Source: Aphanomyces cochlioides (Eukaryota; Oomycota; Saprolegniomycetes; Saprolegniales; Verrucalvaceae). From it: DNA of 64,000 nucleotides. The notes below the pieces were generated by a model. The model had not been told where the DNA came from. It saw nothing but the letters and a program-made list of their open reading frames with translations, and did not search any database. Position numbers and translations under genes: made by a program. Every line of letters begins with the position of its first letter. Within the stretch, counting starts at the first letter, position 1. The stretch lies in assembly GCA_019828595.1 (NCBI GenBank), contig JAHQRK010000036.1, positions 310,001-374,000 of the forward strand, read 5' to 3'. Of the stretch, positions 1 to 10,633 are shown piece by piece.

Positions 1-1172
1 GCCACTTGGATGGATGTGTCCGTCCTGCGACGCTCGTTGAGCTCGCCCAGCAGCAAGGCGTCGAGCTCCCCACGTTCGACGTCCCCCAACTCAACACGTG
101 CGTCTTCAAGGAAACGTATGCGAACTTGGAAGAGTATTTGCAATGTTTTGGTTATACCTGCGCAGTTTTACGAGATGGCCCTGCGCTGGAACGTGTGGCA
201 TACGAACAAGCCGTGGATCAGTATGCAGTCGGCGTGCGATACTTTGAAACGCGGTTTGCGCCTCAATTACTTGCGATCCCTGGGAAATTGTCTATAGAAG
301 ATATCCTCGTCCACGTGAATAATGGACTCAAGCGTGCGACGGATGAAGCCAACGCTGCTGAAGAAGTCGTCTCTGGTGCCGCCCCCAAGCACAATTACGG
401 CATTATTGTTTGCGCGATGCGATTCTTCACTGAGGACTTTGGACCGTACTACAAGCAATTCTGCCAAGTGCATCATTACGAAGACCCACACCGACTGTAC
501 GGCCTTGCGTCCATGGCCCTTATTACCCAAGCATACGCCGCCAAGGAGAACTTGAATCTCCCGATCGTTGCCCTTGATATTGCTGGGGCTGAAGACGGCT
601 TTCCAGCCTCGGATCACATGGAAGCCTATGCGTTTGCGCACAAAAAGTTCATGCACAAGACTGTGCATGCTGGAGAAGGCTACGGCCCAGAGAGCATCTT
701 CCAAGCCATTACAGATCTCCATGCTGAGCGGATTGGCCACGGCTTTCACATCTTCCATGCTGATGAGATCCGCAAAGACATTACAGACGTCCAGAAGCAA
801 GAGTACGTCGATGGATTGGCGCGGTACGTAGCCGACCGCCGCATCTGTCTTGAAGTGTGCGTCTCGTCGAACCTCCAGACCGTCCCTTCGATTGAAAACG
901 ATGCGGCGCGCCATCCTCTGAGTCAAATGGTCGACGAAAAGCTGGCTGTCACTCTCTGCACGGACAATTGCACCGTGAGCAAGACCAACATGCTGTCGGA
1001 AGTCCGACTGGCCGTCGATGCGCTCGACCTGCCGCCGTCGGAGCTTCGCCGCATTATCATCACGGGTTTTAAGAGAGCGTTCATGCCGCTGCCGTACAAG
1101 GAGAAGCGCAAGTACACGTACGATGTGATTGATTACTACGACAAGCTTGCGCGCGAGTACAACATTGTCTAA
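1..1172 (+). CDS. Adenosine deaminase family protein (5' truncated by window)
   Basis: Hydrolytic deaminase of the metal-dependent ADA superfamily; the expected reaction is adenosine to inosine in purine salvage, in the cytosol. The frame is open from the window edge and begins CAC TTG GAT GGA, giving HLDG, the N-terminal zinc-ligand motif, so the true start lies upstream and the apparent start near base 6 is not real. Further family motifs are HAGEGYG (zinc His and catalytic Glu), ERIGHG, the SSN segment and CTDN near the C-terminus, where classical ADA usually has TDDP. The C-terminus is complete (TAA at 1170-1172) and overlaps the stop of the convergent TTLL9-like gene by 4 nt. No intron is needed in the visible part. 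Substrate could also be a related nucleoside, but family membership is secure. Confidence 0.9.
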   Translation, partial: HLDGCVRPATLVELAQQQGVELPTFDVPQLNTCVFKETYANLEEYLQCFGYTCAVLRDGPALERVAYEQAVDQYAVGVRYFETRFAPQLLAIPGKLSIEDILVHVNNGLKRATDEANAAEEVVSGAAPKHNYGIIVCAMRFFTEDFGPYYKQFCQVHHYEDPHRLYGLASMALITQAYAAKENLNLPIVALDIAGAEDGFPASDHMEAYAFAHKKFMHKTVHAGEGYGPESIFQAITDLHAERIGHGFHIFHADEIRKDITDVQKQEYVDGLARYVADRRICLEVCVSSNLQTVPSIENDAARHPLSQMVDEKLAVTLCTDNCTVSKTNMLSEVRLAVDALDLPPSELRRIIITGFKRAFMPLPYKEKRKYTYDVIDYYDKLAREYNIV

Positions 1173-2723
1173 GTGGGAAGTTTGCGGAGCTTGTTGCGTT
1201 TGAAGTCGGCACCGAGGAGCGACGTGTAGAGGCATCGGTCGTCCCCGCTTTTGTGGATCATGCCATCGCGATAGACGAGATCAAATCCACCAACGCGATC
1301 TTCCTTGTTGGCCTTGACTCTATTTCCTGCGCTTAGAGAGAGAGCGCGCCGACGACAACGTACTTGTTTTCGAGATTGATGATGTCGAGCATGTCGTGGA
1401 GCATGCCGCACTTGAGCTGGTAGTCTTGCGACGTGTTGGCCGACAGCTACAAGACGACAACGATGAGATGAAGACAGAAAGATGGAGAACCGATGGCGAC
1501 GCATTCACTTCGAGGAGCCACGGCTTGAGCGTGTCGTCGATCATGATGTCGTAGCCGTAGAGCTCAAAGCAGTGCTTGTCGCTGATGATGATCTTCTCGA
1601 CGCTTTGTCCAAGATGAAGCATGGAGAAGATGGCGACGCCAAACCTCTGGAGGGAGCGGATGATGACCATTTGGATCTCGTAGAAGAGTCGGTCGACGCG
1701 TTCGCAGCCGTGTTTCGACATCATGTAGAGCTTGAGGCTCTTGAGATCCCATTTCCCGCCGTGCTTCTTGTTGTAGTGCTCGGATGTCTTTTGGATCGCG
1801 ACATTCGTGAGATGGATGAAGGAATTCTCAATGTCGCTCGCTTGATTCGAGTAGCGCGAGTTCGTAAAGCGCGCAAAGCCGCTCCGGTAGAGATAGATCT
1901 CCAACGGACTGAAGGACGACACGAGCGCGTACAACCGCAAGTCAAACTACAAGCCAAGAGACACTGTCAATGAGGGGACGACGACGACGAGGAAGACCTT
2001 CTTGCCGCCGACAAGGTATGGATTCGAGATGTATTTCTGAACTACGTACGTCTCAACCTGTTGGTTCTCGGGCTTGTAGCGATAGTCCGTGCGCCAGTCG
2101 CTAATCTGACTCAGCTTCGTGAAGAGAAAGATGCCCTTCCCTTGCGCTCTACATGACGCATGAGCGCTGAGGAGAGCGGGGAAACGTACTTGCTAATGGG
2201 TTTCATGATCCAAATGCCCTGGTTGCGCTTGAATTCCTCGACAAACATGGAATACTCCCCAGGGAGGATGTACGTGATGGGAAAGAAGTCGTAGGGAAAG
2301 TCCTCGTTCCTGGAAGAGAGAGAGAGAGCGGTGAGATGGAAGTCGTCCCGGCGACTTACTTTTTCTGCGCCCGGCGAGCTCGCTTGAGGTTCTTGATGAG
2401 CAGATCCTTGCGGCAAAGTTCCCGTCCGTTGCGGAAATGGTTGACGCGCTGCGTGACGTCCAAGTGGACTGTGTCAAGCACGTCGTAGATAAACTCGCGG
2501 TCGGCCCAGTAAAAGTCCCATTCGCCATCCGTGCTGCAGTTCAATCATGCAATGCTCGGTGTCATATTCTCTACCTTTCTTTCCATCCGCGGCGAAGCAT
2601 CGCATCGTAGATCGTATTGCGAAACGTCGTCTTGAAGCGGATTGTCGAGTTGCTCGCTGGCTTGGTCTTGGCATTCTTGTCCACGACCCGACGCGGCCGA
2701 GCCTCCGCCTTCTTCTCGCTCAT
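1169..2723 (-). CDS. TTLL9: Tubulin polyglutamylase, TTLL9-like
   Basis: Tubulin-tyrosine-ligase-like enzyme that adds glutamate chains to axonemal tubulin; expected in the flagellum of zoospores. The start ATG is at 2721-2723 ([12 protein letters not shown]). Exon 1 encodes the [22 protein letters not shown] segment and is followed by a 41-nt intron (2534-2574) that joins KE to [12 protein letters not shown]. Later exons give [48 protein letters not shown] and the C-terminal [23 protein letters not shown], the ATP-grasp core shared by TTLLs and closest by pattern to TTLL9. At least five short GT-AG introns interrupt the gene; two lie near 1368 and 1450, after which the tail ends KLRKLPT-stop. 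The order of motifs and length (about 430 aa) fit the family. Confidence 0.88.
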
Positions 2724-3373
2724 GAAACTGAACGGTCAGTTACTCCAGTTGCAGTGTCGGATCTTCCACCACCGTCCATTCTGCCGTAAGTGCGTCCATG
2801 ATGAAGATATGGATCAAAGCACTATTGAACATCTCAAGGGCGATGACGCGGATGCTCTGGCAGTTCCATACGTCTCGTCCAAGCCACGAGGATCCACGAT
2901 AGAGAGTCAGAACGACCGCCTTGCTATCTCAAGAACTACTGTACCGCCTGCATTTCATCCTGCGTCACTGAGTCGGAACCTTCCACGAGACTTTCAAGGA
3001 CATGTGCAACGATCGCCGATGGTCCATGCCTCCATTCTCCTGTCGTGGTGAAGACGTCTTGCTCGACCAAATCCTCTGCAGGTGACAATGCCGCCTGCCT
3101 TGTTGATCCTGACTCCTCCATAGTTTACGACCGTGCAACATCCATCTTTGACGACATGACGATGTTATCCAGCATGACGCTCCACGCCTCACGTCGTTCC
3201 TCCCTCATTCCAATTGCCGCCGAAATATTCCACGATCCTGCACTCGTCCATGCGTGACCAACGCAACAACTCATAGGATCAAGTTGTCTTGAGACAAGAT
3301 GTCCACTGTTTTGTGCTCGGTCGGGTCTGCGGCCCATGTGTCACGTGTATCCACTCTTCATTTCTCAACAAGC
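2724..3373. other. Intergenic stretch between TTLL9-like gene and receptor kinase
   Basis: About 650 bp between two divergent starts. Several open frames of 60-145 codons exist on both strands, but none has a recognisable domain and none shows a convincing chain of exons with a start. A minus-strand run around 2940-3200 (acidic residues, no repeats) is the most protein-like piece and could be a gene relic. I see promoter space for two genes and nothing more that I can support. Confidence 0.4.
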
Positions 3374-5780
3374 ATGCAGATCCTCCAAGCACTGTTCCTT
3401 GCAGCGGCGATCCTTGCTGGAACTGCCACAAGCGCCAGTTGTCCGTACACCGATTTGAACGCCACACGGATCTTGACGGCAGGACCGCTGTGTCTCAATG
3501 CGACGGTGGAATGCGTCGTGGACAATCAATGCCGCCGTCTCGCCACCAACGCAACCTTGTTCCAGCTCGACCCAGAGTACGACTCCGATGCGATCCTCGA
3601 TGGTCTCGACCATGGACGCGACTTTATCGATGCCGTTGGCGACTTCTCCCAGTGGAACAACACACTCAACAAATCCTTCTTGTACGTCACGACTCTCTCC
3701 TCCGTCGAGCTCATGCTCTCTCTTCGTAGGCAACTGAGCAATTTCAACAAGATCAACTTGGACGCCTTCGTGATGCGCTCTCTCTCTTCCGTAGCTCCCT
3801 TGAGAACCTTCCCATGCCGAAACTCCCGCAGTTCATCACGACATCCAAGCAACTCGTTCAACTGTTGAGTTTTTCCATCTTCTTCCCATCTTTCCCTTGT
3901 TTTCTCGCTAGATGGCTCGACAACACGAGCATGACTGACATCCCGACGCCTCTCGCTCCTTCCATCTTCGATTTGTACGTCAACCAACGACCTGGACTGC
4001 TCTTCTTACGACCTCTAGGACGTTTAACCGCCAGCCATTGAACGTTTCCTCGCTCCAGACGCTCCCCAAGTCGGTCTCCAACTTGTAAGCTCCATCAAAT
4101 CCACCGAGGAACCGCAGGACGACGACGACGTAGGGACTTGAAGGGCTGCAAATTCGCCGAGCTCGCGCACTTGGACTTGTCCAACCTGACCGCGTTGTAC
4201 GTTCCCGTCGTCCACGCCATGACAGCGCTCAATGCGATCGTAGGAGTATTCAAAGGACTGGCGTGACGTCCATCAACAACGTCACACTGACGCCCAAACT
4301 CTTCAAGACCATGTACGTTGCGCCGCTCGACGTGGTTTGACTCGTGTCACAGTAAGATCATGGGCAACAGACCAACTTTGTCCTCGACGAGACTTCCTAC
4401 ACAGCAGTGAACGCGCTCTCGCCTGCTCAAACCCAGGCGTTCAATTCGTTCGCGGCAGCTCCGTACGGCTTCAATGCGACCAACGCGACGATCGTCCAGG
4501 ACGTCGCTCTCTGCAACAAGACGGGCGGCGTTGTCATGCCGCTGTGGGAAATGCACACCGATGTCACGAGGCAAACGTTCACAGTCTGCGTCGTCAAGTC
4601 TGCCGCGGGACAACCCGTCCCTGTCAAGATGGCATCAAGTACGTCGCTCGCAGTGGAGAACCACCGTCTTACTCGTCTCGACCAGGCAAACACATCATCG
4701 GCGCCATTGTCGGCGGTGTCGCGGCTGTCGTCGCTATCGCAGGCTTTCTAACATGGAGACTCCGGAGGAAACCCGACGCCGAGGACTATGACTATCACCG
4801 CCAAACAACAAGACGGAGCCAAGGCGGGACGGCCAAGACTGGCAGCAACACTCGATACATGCGAGACGCCAGTGCAATGGGCCTCGACATGTCGGAGCTC
4901 ACGCTTGTCCGCCTCGACCAGAACCATGTCATCTATGGAAAGAAACTCGCGTCGGGCGCATTCGCCGACGTCTTCTATGGCACGTACAAGAGCGATCCCG
5001 TCGCGATCAAGAGATTGATCAGCAGTCGCGTCGGTGTCAAGGAAGTCCAAGTCTTGATTGACGAGATCAAACTCATCGCCAGGTACACTCGAGTCGCTCT
5101 CTCGTCCATCTCACTTGGACTCCATTAGCTTCACGTCGCCTTTTGTGATCAAACTCATCGGGTGTTGCTGGGACCAGCCGTCCGACTTGGAATGCATCTT
5201 GGAGTTCATGGACGCCGGCGACTTGCGCGACAACTTGACGACGAGAACTCCCGACGAGTTTACATGGAGAGAGAAGATCCACGTGATGGCCAACATCGTC
5301 GATGGCTTGGCGTATCTGCATTCGTTGCCGGTCATCCATCGAGATCTCAAGTCGCGCAACGTCTTGATGGATTCGACGAAGGGTGCCAAGTTGACGGACT
5401 TTGGTTTGTCCAAGGAAGACACGCAGGAAACCATGACCGTCGGCGTCGGGACGTATCTCTGGATGGCCCCTGAGATCTTGCAACTCAACCACTACTCCGT
5501 CGCGGCCGACGCGTATTCCTTCGGCATGATCTTGTCCGAGATGGACTCGCACAAGATTCCATACGCCGACATGACGAATCGCAAGAACGGCAAGCCACTC
5601 GTGGACACTGCGATCATGGGAATGGTCATCGCGGCGACGATCAAGCCCGCGTTCTCCAACACAATGCCCGAGTGGATCCGCGACATGGCCATGCAATGCA
5701 TATCCAGTAGCCCCGACGAACGACCTACAGCACTTATCCTGTCGAGCATTATTCACAAGCAGATCAAGAAGATGGGATAG
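3374..5780 (+). CDS. LRR-type receptor-like protein kinase (TKL group)
   Basis: Single-pass membrane kinase expected to sense extracellular cues at the plasma membrane. From ATG 3374 the N-terminus MQILQALFLAAAILAG is a clear signal peptide. A Cys- and Asn-rich ectodomain follows in several short exons (about 3420-4690); pieces such as LAHLDLSNLTALYVP look like degenerate leucine-rich repeats. A transmembrane segment, GAIVGGVAAVVAIAGFL, lies near 4700-4755 and is followed by basic residues. The kinase domain has a glycine loop GKKLASGAFADVFYG, VAIK, HRDLKSRN (catalytic), DFGLSK and MAPE, and ends at TAG/TAA 5780. One intron is precise: 5083-5128 (46 nt), joining DEIKLIA to FTSPFVIKLIG. The ectodomain exon borders were not all resolved. 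Convergent with the HDAC gene. Confidence 0.85.
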
Positions 5781-5985
5781 ATCGTAAGTTGAATGTCTAT
5801 GAGTTGTTGGATTACTCTGTCAGCTCGGACGCTCATGGTCTCCTCGCTGGATGGCAATCGGTCCGTCGTCGTCGGTGGATGAAGACGAGCTGACGGGCTT
5901 CATGTGCTACTGGCCGTCAGAGCTGGGATCTCTGACTTGGCGCTACAGCTTGGCCATTGCGGCGCTCGTGATGGTGACGACGCGG

Positions 5986-8059
5986 CTAGTCCAGCTCTTT
6001 CCGTCGTCTTTTCACAACACGCCCTGAAGTCCGTGGCGGTGTCGGCGGCGGGGCCACCCAGCTCAAGGTTTGCCCCGTCAGCGCTTGGACATGCGCAGCG
6101 GCCGATTCTTGCAGCACATCGAGGTCAAGACCATCGCCTTGTTCGTTTCGTCGACCGTAGCCTCCTTCGAGGACGGACACGAGCCTTCCGTGGCAGCAAA
6201 CATTGGCGAGCTGCTTGAGTTGCGTCGTCGCCCAGTAGAAATCTCCAGGCGTCAGGTCGAGACCGATAGCGCCGTCGCGCTGACCGTGTTGCTTGTTGCC
6301 AATGTCATGGTGGCATCCATCAAAGCCAGCAGAGACGAGGATGAGGTCCGGCTGGAAGGCGGCGAGGAGCGGGAGGACGACGGACGTGATCCGCGAGCGG
6401 AAGGCGGCAGATCCTTTCTCCTTGGCTGACGCAGACCAAACGGGAGGCAGTGGAAAGTTGTAAATGTTGCGCGCCAAGTCGTGGGTGTTGCCGCTTCCTG
6501 GATAAAATCCGTCGGCATAGAGATGGAGCGAGACGAAGATAATGTGGTTGTGCCGCGGCAAATGCTCGAGAATGTCCTGCGTGCCGTTCCCATGATGCGC
6601 GTCAAAGTCGACGATCGCGACCTTCTTGACGACGTGCGGGAACGTGTCGAGAGCGTACTGTGCGCCGATCATGATGTTGTTCAAGATGCAAAAGCCGCAT
6701 GAGACGGCGTCCTTGAGCAGTCCGCTCCAGCCAGCATGATGGCCAGGCGGTCGGACGACGCAGAAGGCGTTCCGGTGGCGTCCAAGGACGACCGATTGAA
6801 TCGCATGACAGACGCTGCCCGCCGCTCGAAGCGCGGCTTTCAAAGTGCCACGACTGAAGTTGGTATCGCAGATCGCATCCTGCTTGGCTTGGTCGAGCGC
6901 CGTGCCTTGGACGGCGACTTGGATGCGCGGCGTGAGGACGATCACGCCATTGGCATTGGTTTGGACCTACGCATGGAGGAAGACGCTGTTCAATGCGCCA
7001 TTCGCTGTGGGGAAGCCTACGTGATGATGGAGCGACTTGAGTGTATCGATGTACTTGGCGCTGTGGACGCGACGGACAGCAGCCAAAGTGGCAAATGGGA
7101 AATCCGACGAGACGTCAAGGAGTAGATGGAATGGACGGAGACGGCCAAGGATGCCGTCGATGCGTTGAGGAGATTCCTGATGCGTGGCGGTGGTGACATG
7201 ATCGTGGCAGTCTGGATGATGCAGCACGAGCGTCTTGATGGAAGGCTGCACTGCTGCAAGGCAGGCAAAGACGCCGTCGCGGTCCTAGAAGCGCGGTGAA
7301 ACCAATGCCAAGTTGATCCAAACCGTGGAGGAAAGCCCCGCGACGTCGACGGGAGTGACGAGAGCATGACTTGTAGCCTGGAGCGATGCGCCATGCTCAA
7401 GCAAAAGGCTACGGGATGACAGCATGAGAAGGGAAAGACAATGGCAGTGGACCGAATGCAGTGGAGATGGCCAAAGCGACAAGCTCTGTGAAGTGGCGTC
7501 TCGCCATCGCTTCGACACACCACGTCGACACGGAGAGGATCGTGTAGGAGGAGCCCCAGCACTCCTGCGTTGCCAAATGTAGCGCTTAGATGCAACACCG
7601 TGCATCCTGTTCCGTCTGGGATGTCGATGGAGGCACCGCGGCGGAGTAGTTCCTAGCAAGACGCTGTCAACTTGGATCCATTGAAGCAGCTTTACCTCGA
7701 CAATGACTCGACTCGCTGCAAACTGATCGTCCCGCGCTGTGCAAGCAAGAAACAAGGACGTGTATCCATCATAGGAGACTGCGTTGATGCTTTCGATGGT
7801 CGCAGGTTGCTGGAGAAGCGAGAGAACTCTATTGACGTCGAATGCTTGACAGGCTTGTTGCAGTTCTATCAGGAACAATTAAAATGCTGCAAAGGCAATG
7901 CGCAATCCGACGAGTCTCTTGCGTACGAGGTACTGGCGGCGTCTGTTGCTTTGGACGTTCTCGGATGTTGTCGGCCTCCAAAAGATCTTCGAGTTTGTCG
8001 GGAATGGGTTGATCGGGGTCGCCATCTATAATGTATTCGATGAAATCAACGATTTGCAA
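5986..8059 (-). CDS. Ankyrin-repeat histone deacetylase (class II-like)
   Basis: Zinc-dependent lysine deacetylase fused to N-terminal ankyrin repeats. The catalytic half shows RPPGHHAG, the DFDAHHGNGTQ metal/charge-relay motif, LVSAGFDGCHHD and VLEGGYG, all intact, so an active enzyme is expected. The C-terminus is basic (VKRRRKELD), a possible nuclear signal. Upstream exons give at least three ankyrin units (YDGYTSLFLACTARDD; GCTVLHLSATFGNAGVLGLL; ETPLHRACRFGHLHCIRLLLEHGAS). Introns include one that removes the TAG after FLHA (about 6968-7021) and one near 7650. The N-terminus is unsettled: the frame enters a segment QIVDFIEYIIDGDPDQPIP near 8059 with no ATG, while an ATG at 8176-8178 opens MTTSLTAPGSSS...KRRVSF in another frame. 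A missed intron or indel near 8070 would join them. Confidence 0.85.
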
Positions 8060-8259
8060 TGGAATTACGCACGATTTGTGAACGAAACGCGGCGCTTCAA
8101 TGCTGGAATAGCTGTTGGTATATCCCGTGGCGTGTTATTCCTCGACGAGCTTCCAGGTGCCGTCAACGAAGTGGTCATGATCGGTCGCAGCCGATCCGAT
8201 GTCATTTTGCTCGATTGTAGACTTGATAAAAGATTACTATATTGTCTTTTCGGGCAAAA

Positions 8260-8652
8260 ACTCGAATTTTATTCCGATTTCTTCATTTTTGGAATCGATA
8301 AATATCCGGTTATTTTCCAATTAACCGGAATTCAGAGCTTATCCGGACATACTTATGCTAAAATCCGGATAATAGGTGTAGTTCACACATCGGAATGCTA
8401 AATAATAGCTACTAAAGTGTATTTAGTTATGCAAAAATACACGACAAACACACGTCAAAACACACACAAATCGATTTGTAAAATCGATTAAATCAACCGG
8501 CGATTCGAAATTTGAATCGAAAAGACAATACTGAAATCAATATAAAGGTTCAGGGGGTGCAGGGGTTGGACGTTTCAGGGGTTTACGGGTGGCAGGAGTT
8601 CAGGGGTTAACGATGTAACATCCGTCATTTTCAAATTTAGATCGGACGGGAT
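8260..8652. promoter_or_regulatory. Divergent promoter region with CCGG-box cluster and G-rich tract
   Basis: AT-rich spacer between the HDAC gene (minus) and the ELMO gene (plus). At 8300-8375 four related boxes occur: tatccggttatt, ttaaccggaatt, ttatccggacat and aatccggataat. At 8549-8608, 45-100 bp before the ELMO start, there is a G-rich tract with aggttcagggggtgcagggg and two further caggggtt units. Both motif types recur at other gene starts in the window. Regulatory role is inference. Confidence 0.55.
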
Positions 8653-10128
8653 ATGGCGGACGACGCCGCTCCACCGCCACCGCCGCCACCGATCCTGCTT
8701 CGAGTGGATGTGGAAGCTGAGAATGAGCACCATGATATGCCAGCATCTCCTGCATCGATGGATGATGTCGATCCAACCGTCCTGTCCGAATTACCGGCTG
8801 AAATTCGCAACGAAATTGTAGCAAGTTTGCGCGCGGAATCCGTTGCTCCCGTTGCTCAAAGCGATCCGACGACATGGGAATGCCCCATGTGTACGTTTCT
8901 CAACCACGTTGATCTGGCGACGTGTGAAATGTGTGAATTTTGCATCCTTGATGCGGAAGCTGAGCATGAAGATGGAGCTCCTGTGTTTCGCATTGACACA
9001 GCTGCGATTCGTCATGCTGCAGAATCCGCTAAGTCAAAGTTGCTGTCCGCGTTCAAAGCATCTCATGACAAAAACGAAGAGTTTGTCCAATCTGCCTCCG
9101 CAGCCCTCTCAAAGGTTCAGAATACAGCCGCCAAGCAGTTAAAGGAGCTCTCGGCTAAATTGTCGCCTCGAAGCCGTGTGACGTCGAAGGAAAGAAGCTC
9201 GCTTCCTTCTCCTGAAGTTTGCCTGGAACTTGATGCTCTGCGAACTGATCTCAAGACTGCAGTATGCATTTACACTTCCGATTGAATTGTCTGACATGTG
9301 CACTAGTGTGTAGCCGGAGATCAAGTCTACGAGAGTCTTTTGGTTCATCTGTGGACGGCTCTAACGGATATCACCGGTCCGTTTGAGCGTGAGGGCGAAG
9401 GCTGGATGAATATTGGATTCCAGCGAAAGAACCCCGACACTGACTTTCGAGGCGGAGGTCTTCTCGCACTAAAGTGCCTTGTTTACGTTTGCAACATGCA
9501 TCCCGAAAAGATGAAGTTCCTCTTTCGCGATCAAATGCCCGAGACAAACAAGCGATGGTATCCCGTCTGCGTAGCTGGTATCAACATCACTTGCATGTTG
9601 GCTGGCCTTCTGAAGGTATGATTCTCTTGCTGTCTTAATGTCATCACTGTTGTCTAGTTGGGGGATGGGTCCTTTGCTTCATCGATAACTCCATATTGTC
9701 CACTCTTCAGCGAGCCCAATGCCTTCTTCGAGCTCTATTACTTAGGTAAACCTCATCTTGTGGCACCTCTCTTCATTGTCGTCTAGCTATGATCAAAATG
9801 GACCAAATTTGGCATCGAAGCCATGCAACGTACATGCAATTCGGAGGTACTTCCAAATTTCGTCGATCACATTGTCACGATGGAAAACATAGAGGTGCTC
9901 CACTCCACCAAAACATTAATCCGTTATGTCCTTGCCCAAGGTCCAAAGAACATGGATGAATTCGTATCGATTGCCGACCAAATCCACGTTGATGATTTCA
10001 AGCTCACACGTCGCCAAGACTACTTTGAAGATGAACAGGACCTTGAATGCCCAGATCCTCACCGCCAGCTTGAAGAGGACGGCAAGGCCGAAGGTATCAC
10101 AGCACTCAAATACAATATCCATCAGTAG
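8653..10128 (+). CDS. RanBP2-type zinc finger and ELMO domain protein
   Basis: Likely regulator of small GTPases: ELMO domains act with DOCK exchange factors or as Arf-family GAPs (ELMOD). From ATG 8653 the protein starts with a proline run, then a C-x2-C...C-x2-C finger WECPMCTFLNHVDLATCEMCE of RanBP2/NZF type (about residues 75-98), often ubiquitin-binding. A helical linker follows, then the ELMO domain with WMNIGFQRKNPDTDFRGGGL and the later segment IWHRSHATYMQFGEVL. Introns seen: 9262-9306 (45 nt, A|CVAGDQVYESLL), about 9617-9658, about 9748-9786, and one beginning GTACTT near 9850 that restores QFGEVLHSTKTLIRYVL. The tail is acidic and ends KYNIHQ-stop. The zinc-finger/ELMO combination is not one I know from animals. 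Confidence 0.82.
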
Positions 10129-10633
10129 ATACAACGAACTCCTCAGAATAATCAAAAGCTTTAGAGGTTCCCATGACAACCTAATGACACACTAGATGTT
10201 CGTTACTCTATCTCCATGTTAGTCGCGCTGCCTTGGTCTTATGATTGCCCGTGACCTTATGTATCGTGGCCTGTTCTTACTCGACAATTAGGCAACGAAT
10301 GCAATCTTTGTAGCTTCCTTCTTGCATATCCCCACAGCCTTTCCCACTCCTCTTGGTTCATTTCGTGCCTGTCCTATAGATCCTTCGCATTTCTTCCACC
10401 GTTGGTTGCTTCGAGGCCGCTCGAGCTCCTCTTGTTCATGCTGATTCCGTCGTGATTTGCAAAAGATCTGCAAATGGAGGAAATTGATTGGTTCAGGTTA
10501 TCCAATGAGAACTTTCTATTTCATTTTGCGGTTGTTGATTGGCTTATTTGAAACTTTTTCAGCCAATAAGATATATATTCTTCTAATTTTTTACCAATAA
10601 TAACTAATTTTATCCTATACACTATCTAAAATA
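10129..10633. other. Convergent intergenic region, AT-rich with CCAAT-type boxes
   Basis: No gene seen. The distal part (10490-10620) is AT-rich and holds five ATTGG/CCAAT units: gattggttc, tccaatgag, gattggctt, gccaataag and accaataat. It lies between two 3' ends, which is an odd place for promoter boxes; an unannotated transcript or a 3'-UTR role cannot be excluded. Confidence 0.4.

Noticed and set aside
2617..3051. A 144-codon plus frame after the TTLL9-like start
   Set aside because: Overlaps TTLL9 exon 1 in antisense and has no domain, no conserved block and no plausible start context.
6968..7021. Premature stop in the HDAC gene after FLHA
   Set aside because: Explained by a 54-nt GT-AG intron that restores LHHH to VQTNANGVIVLTPR in frame.
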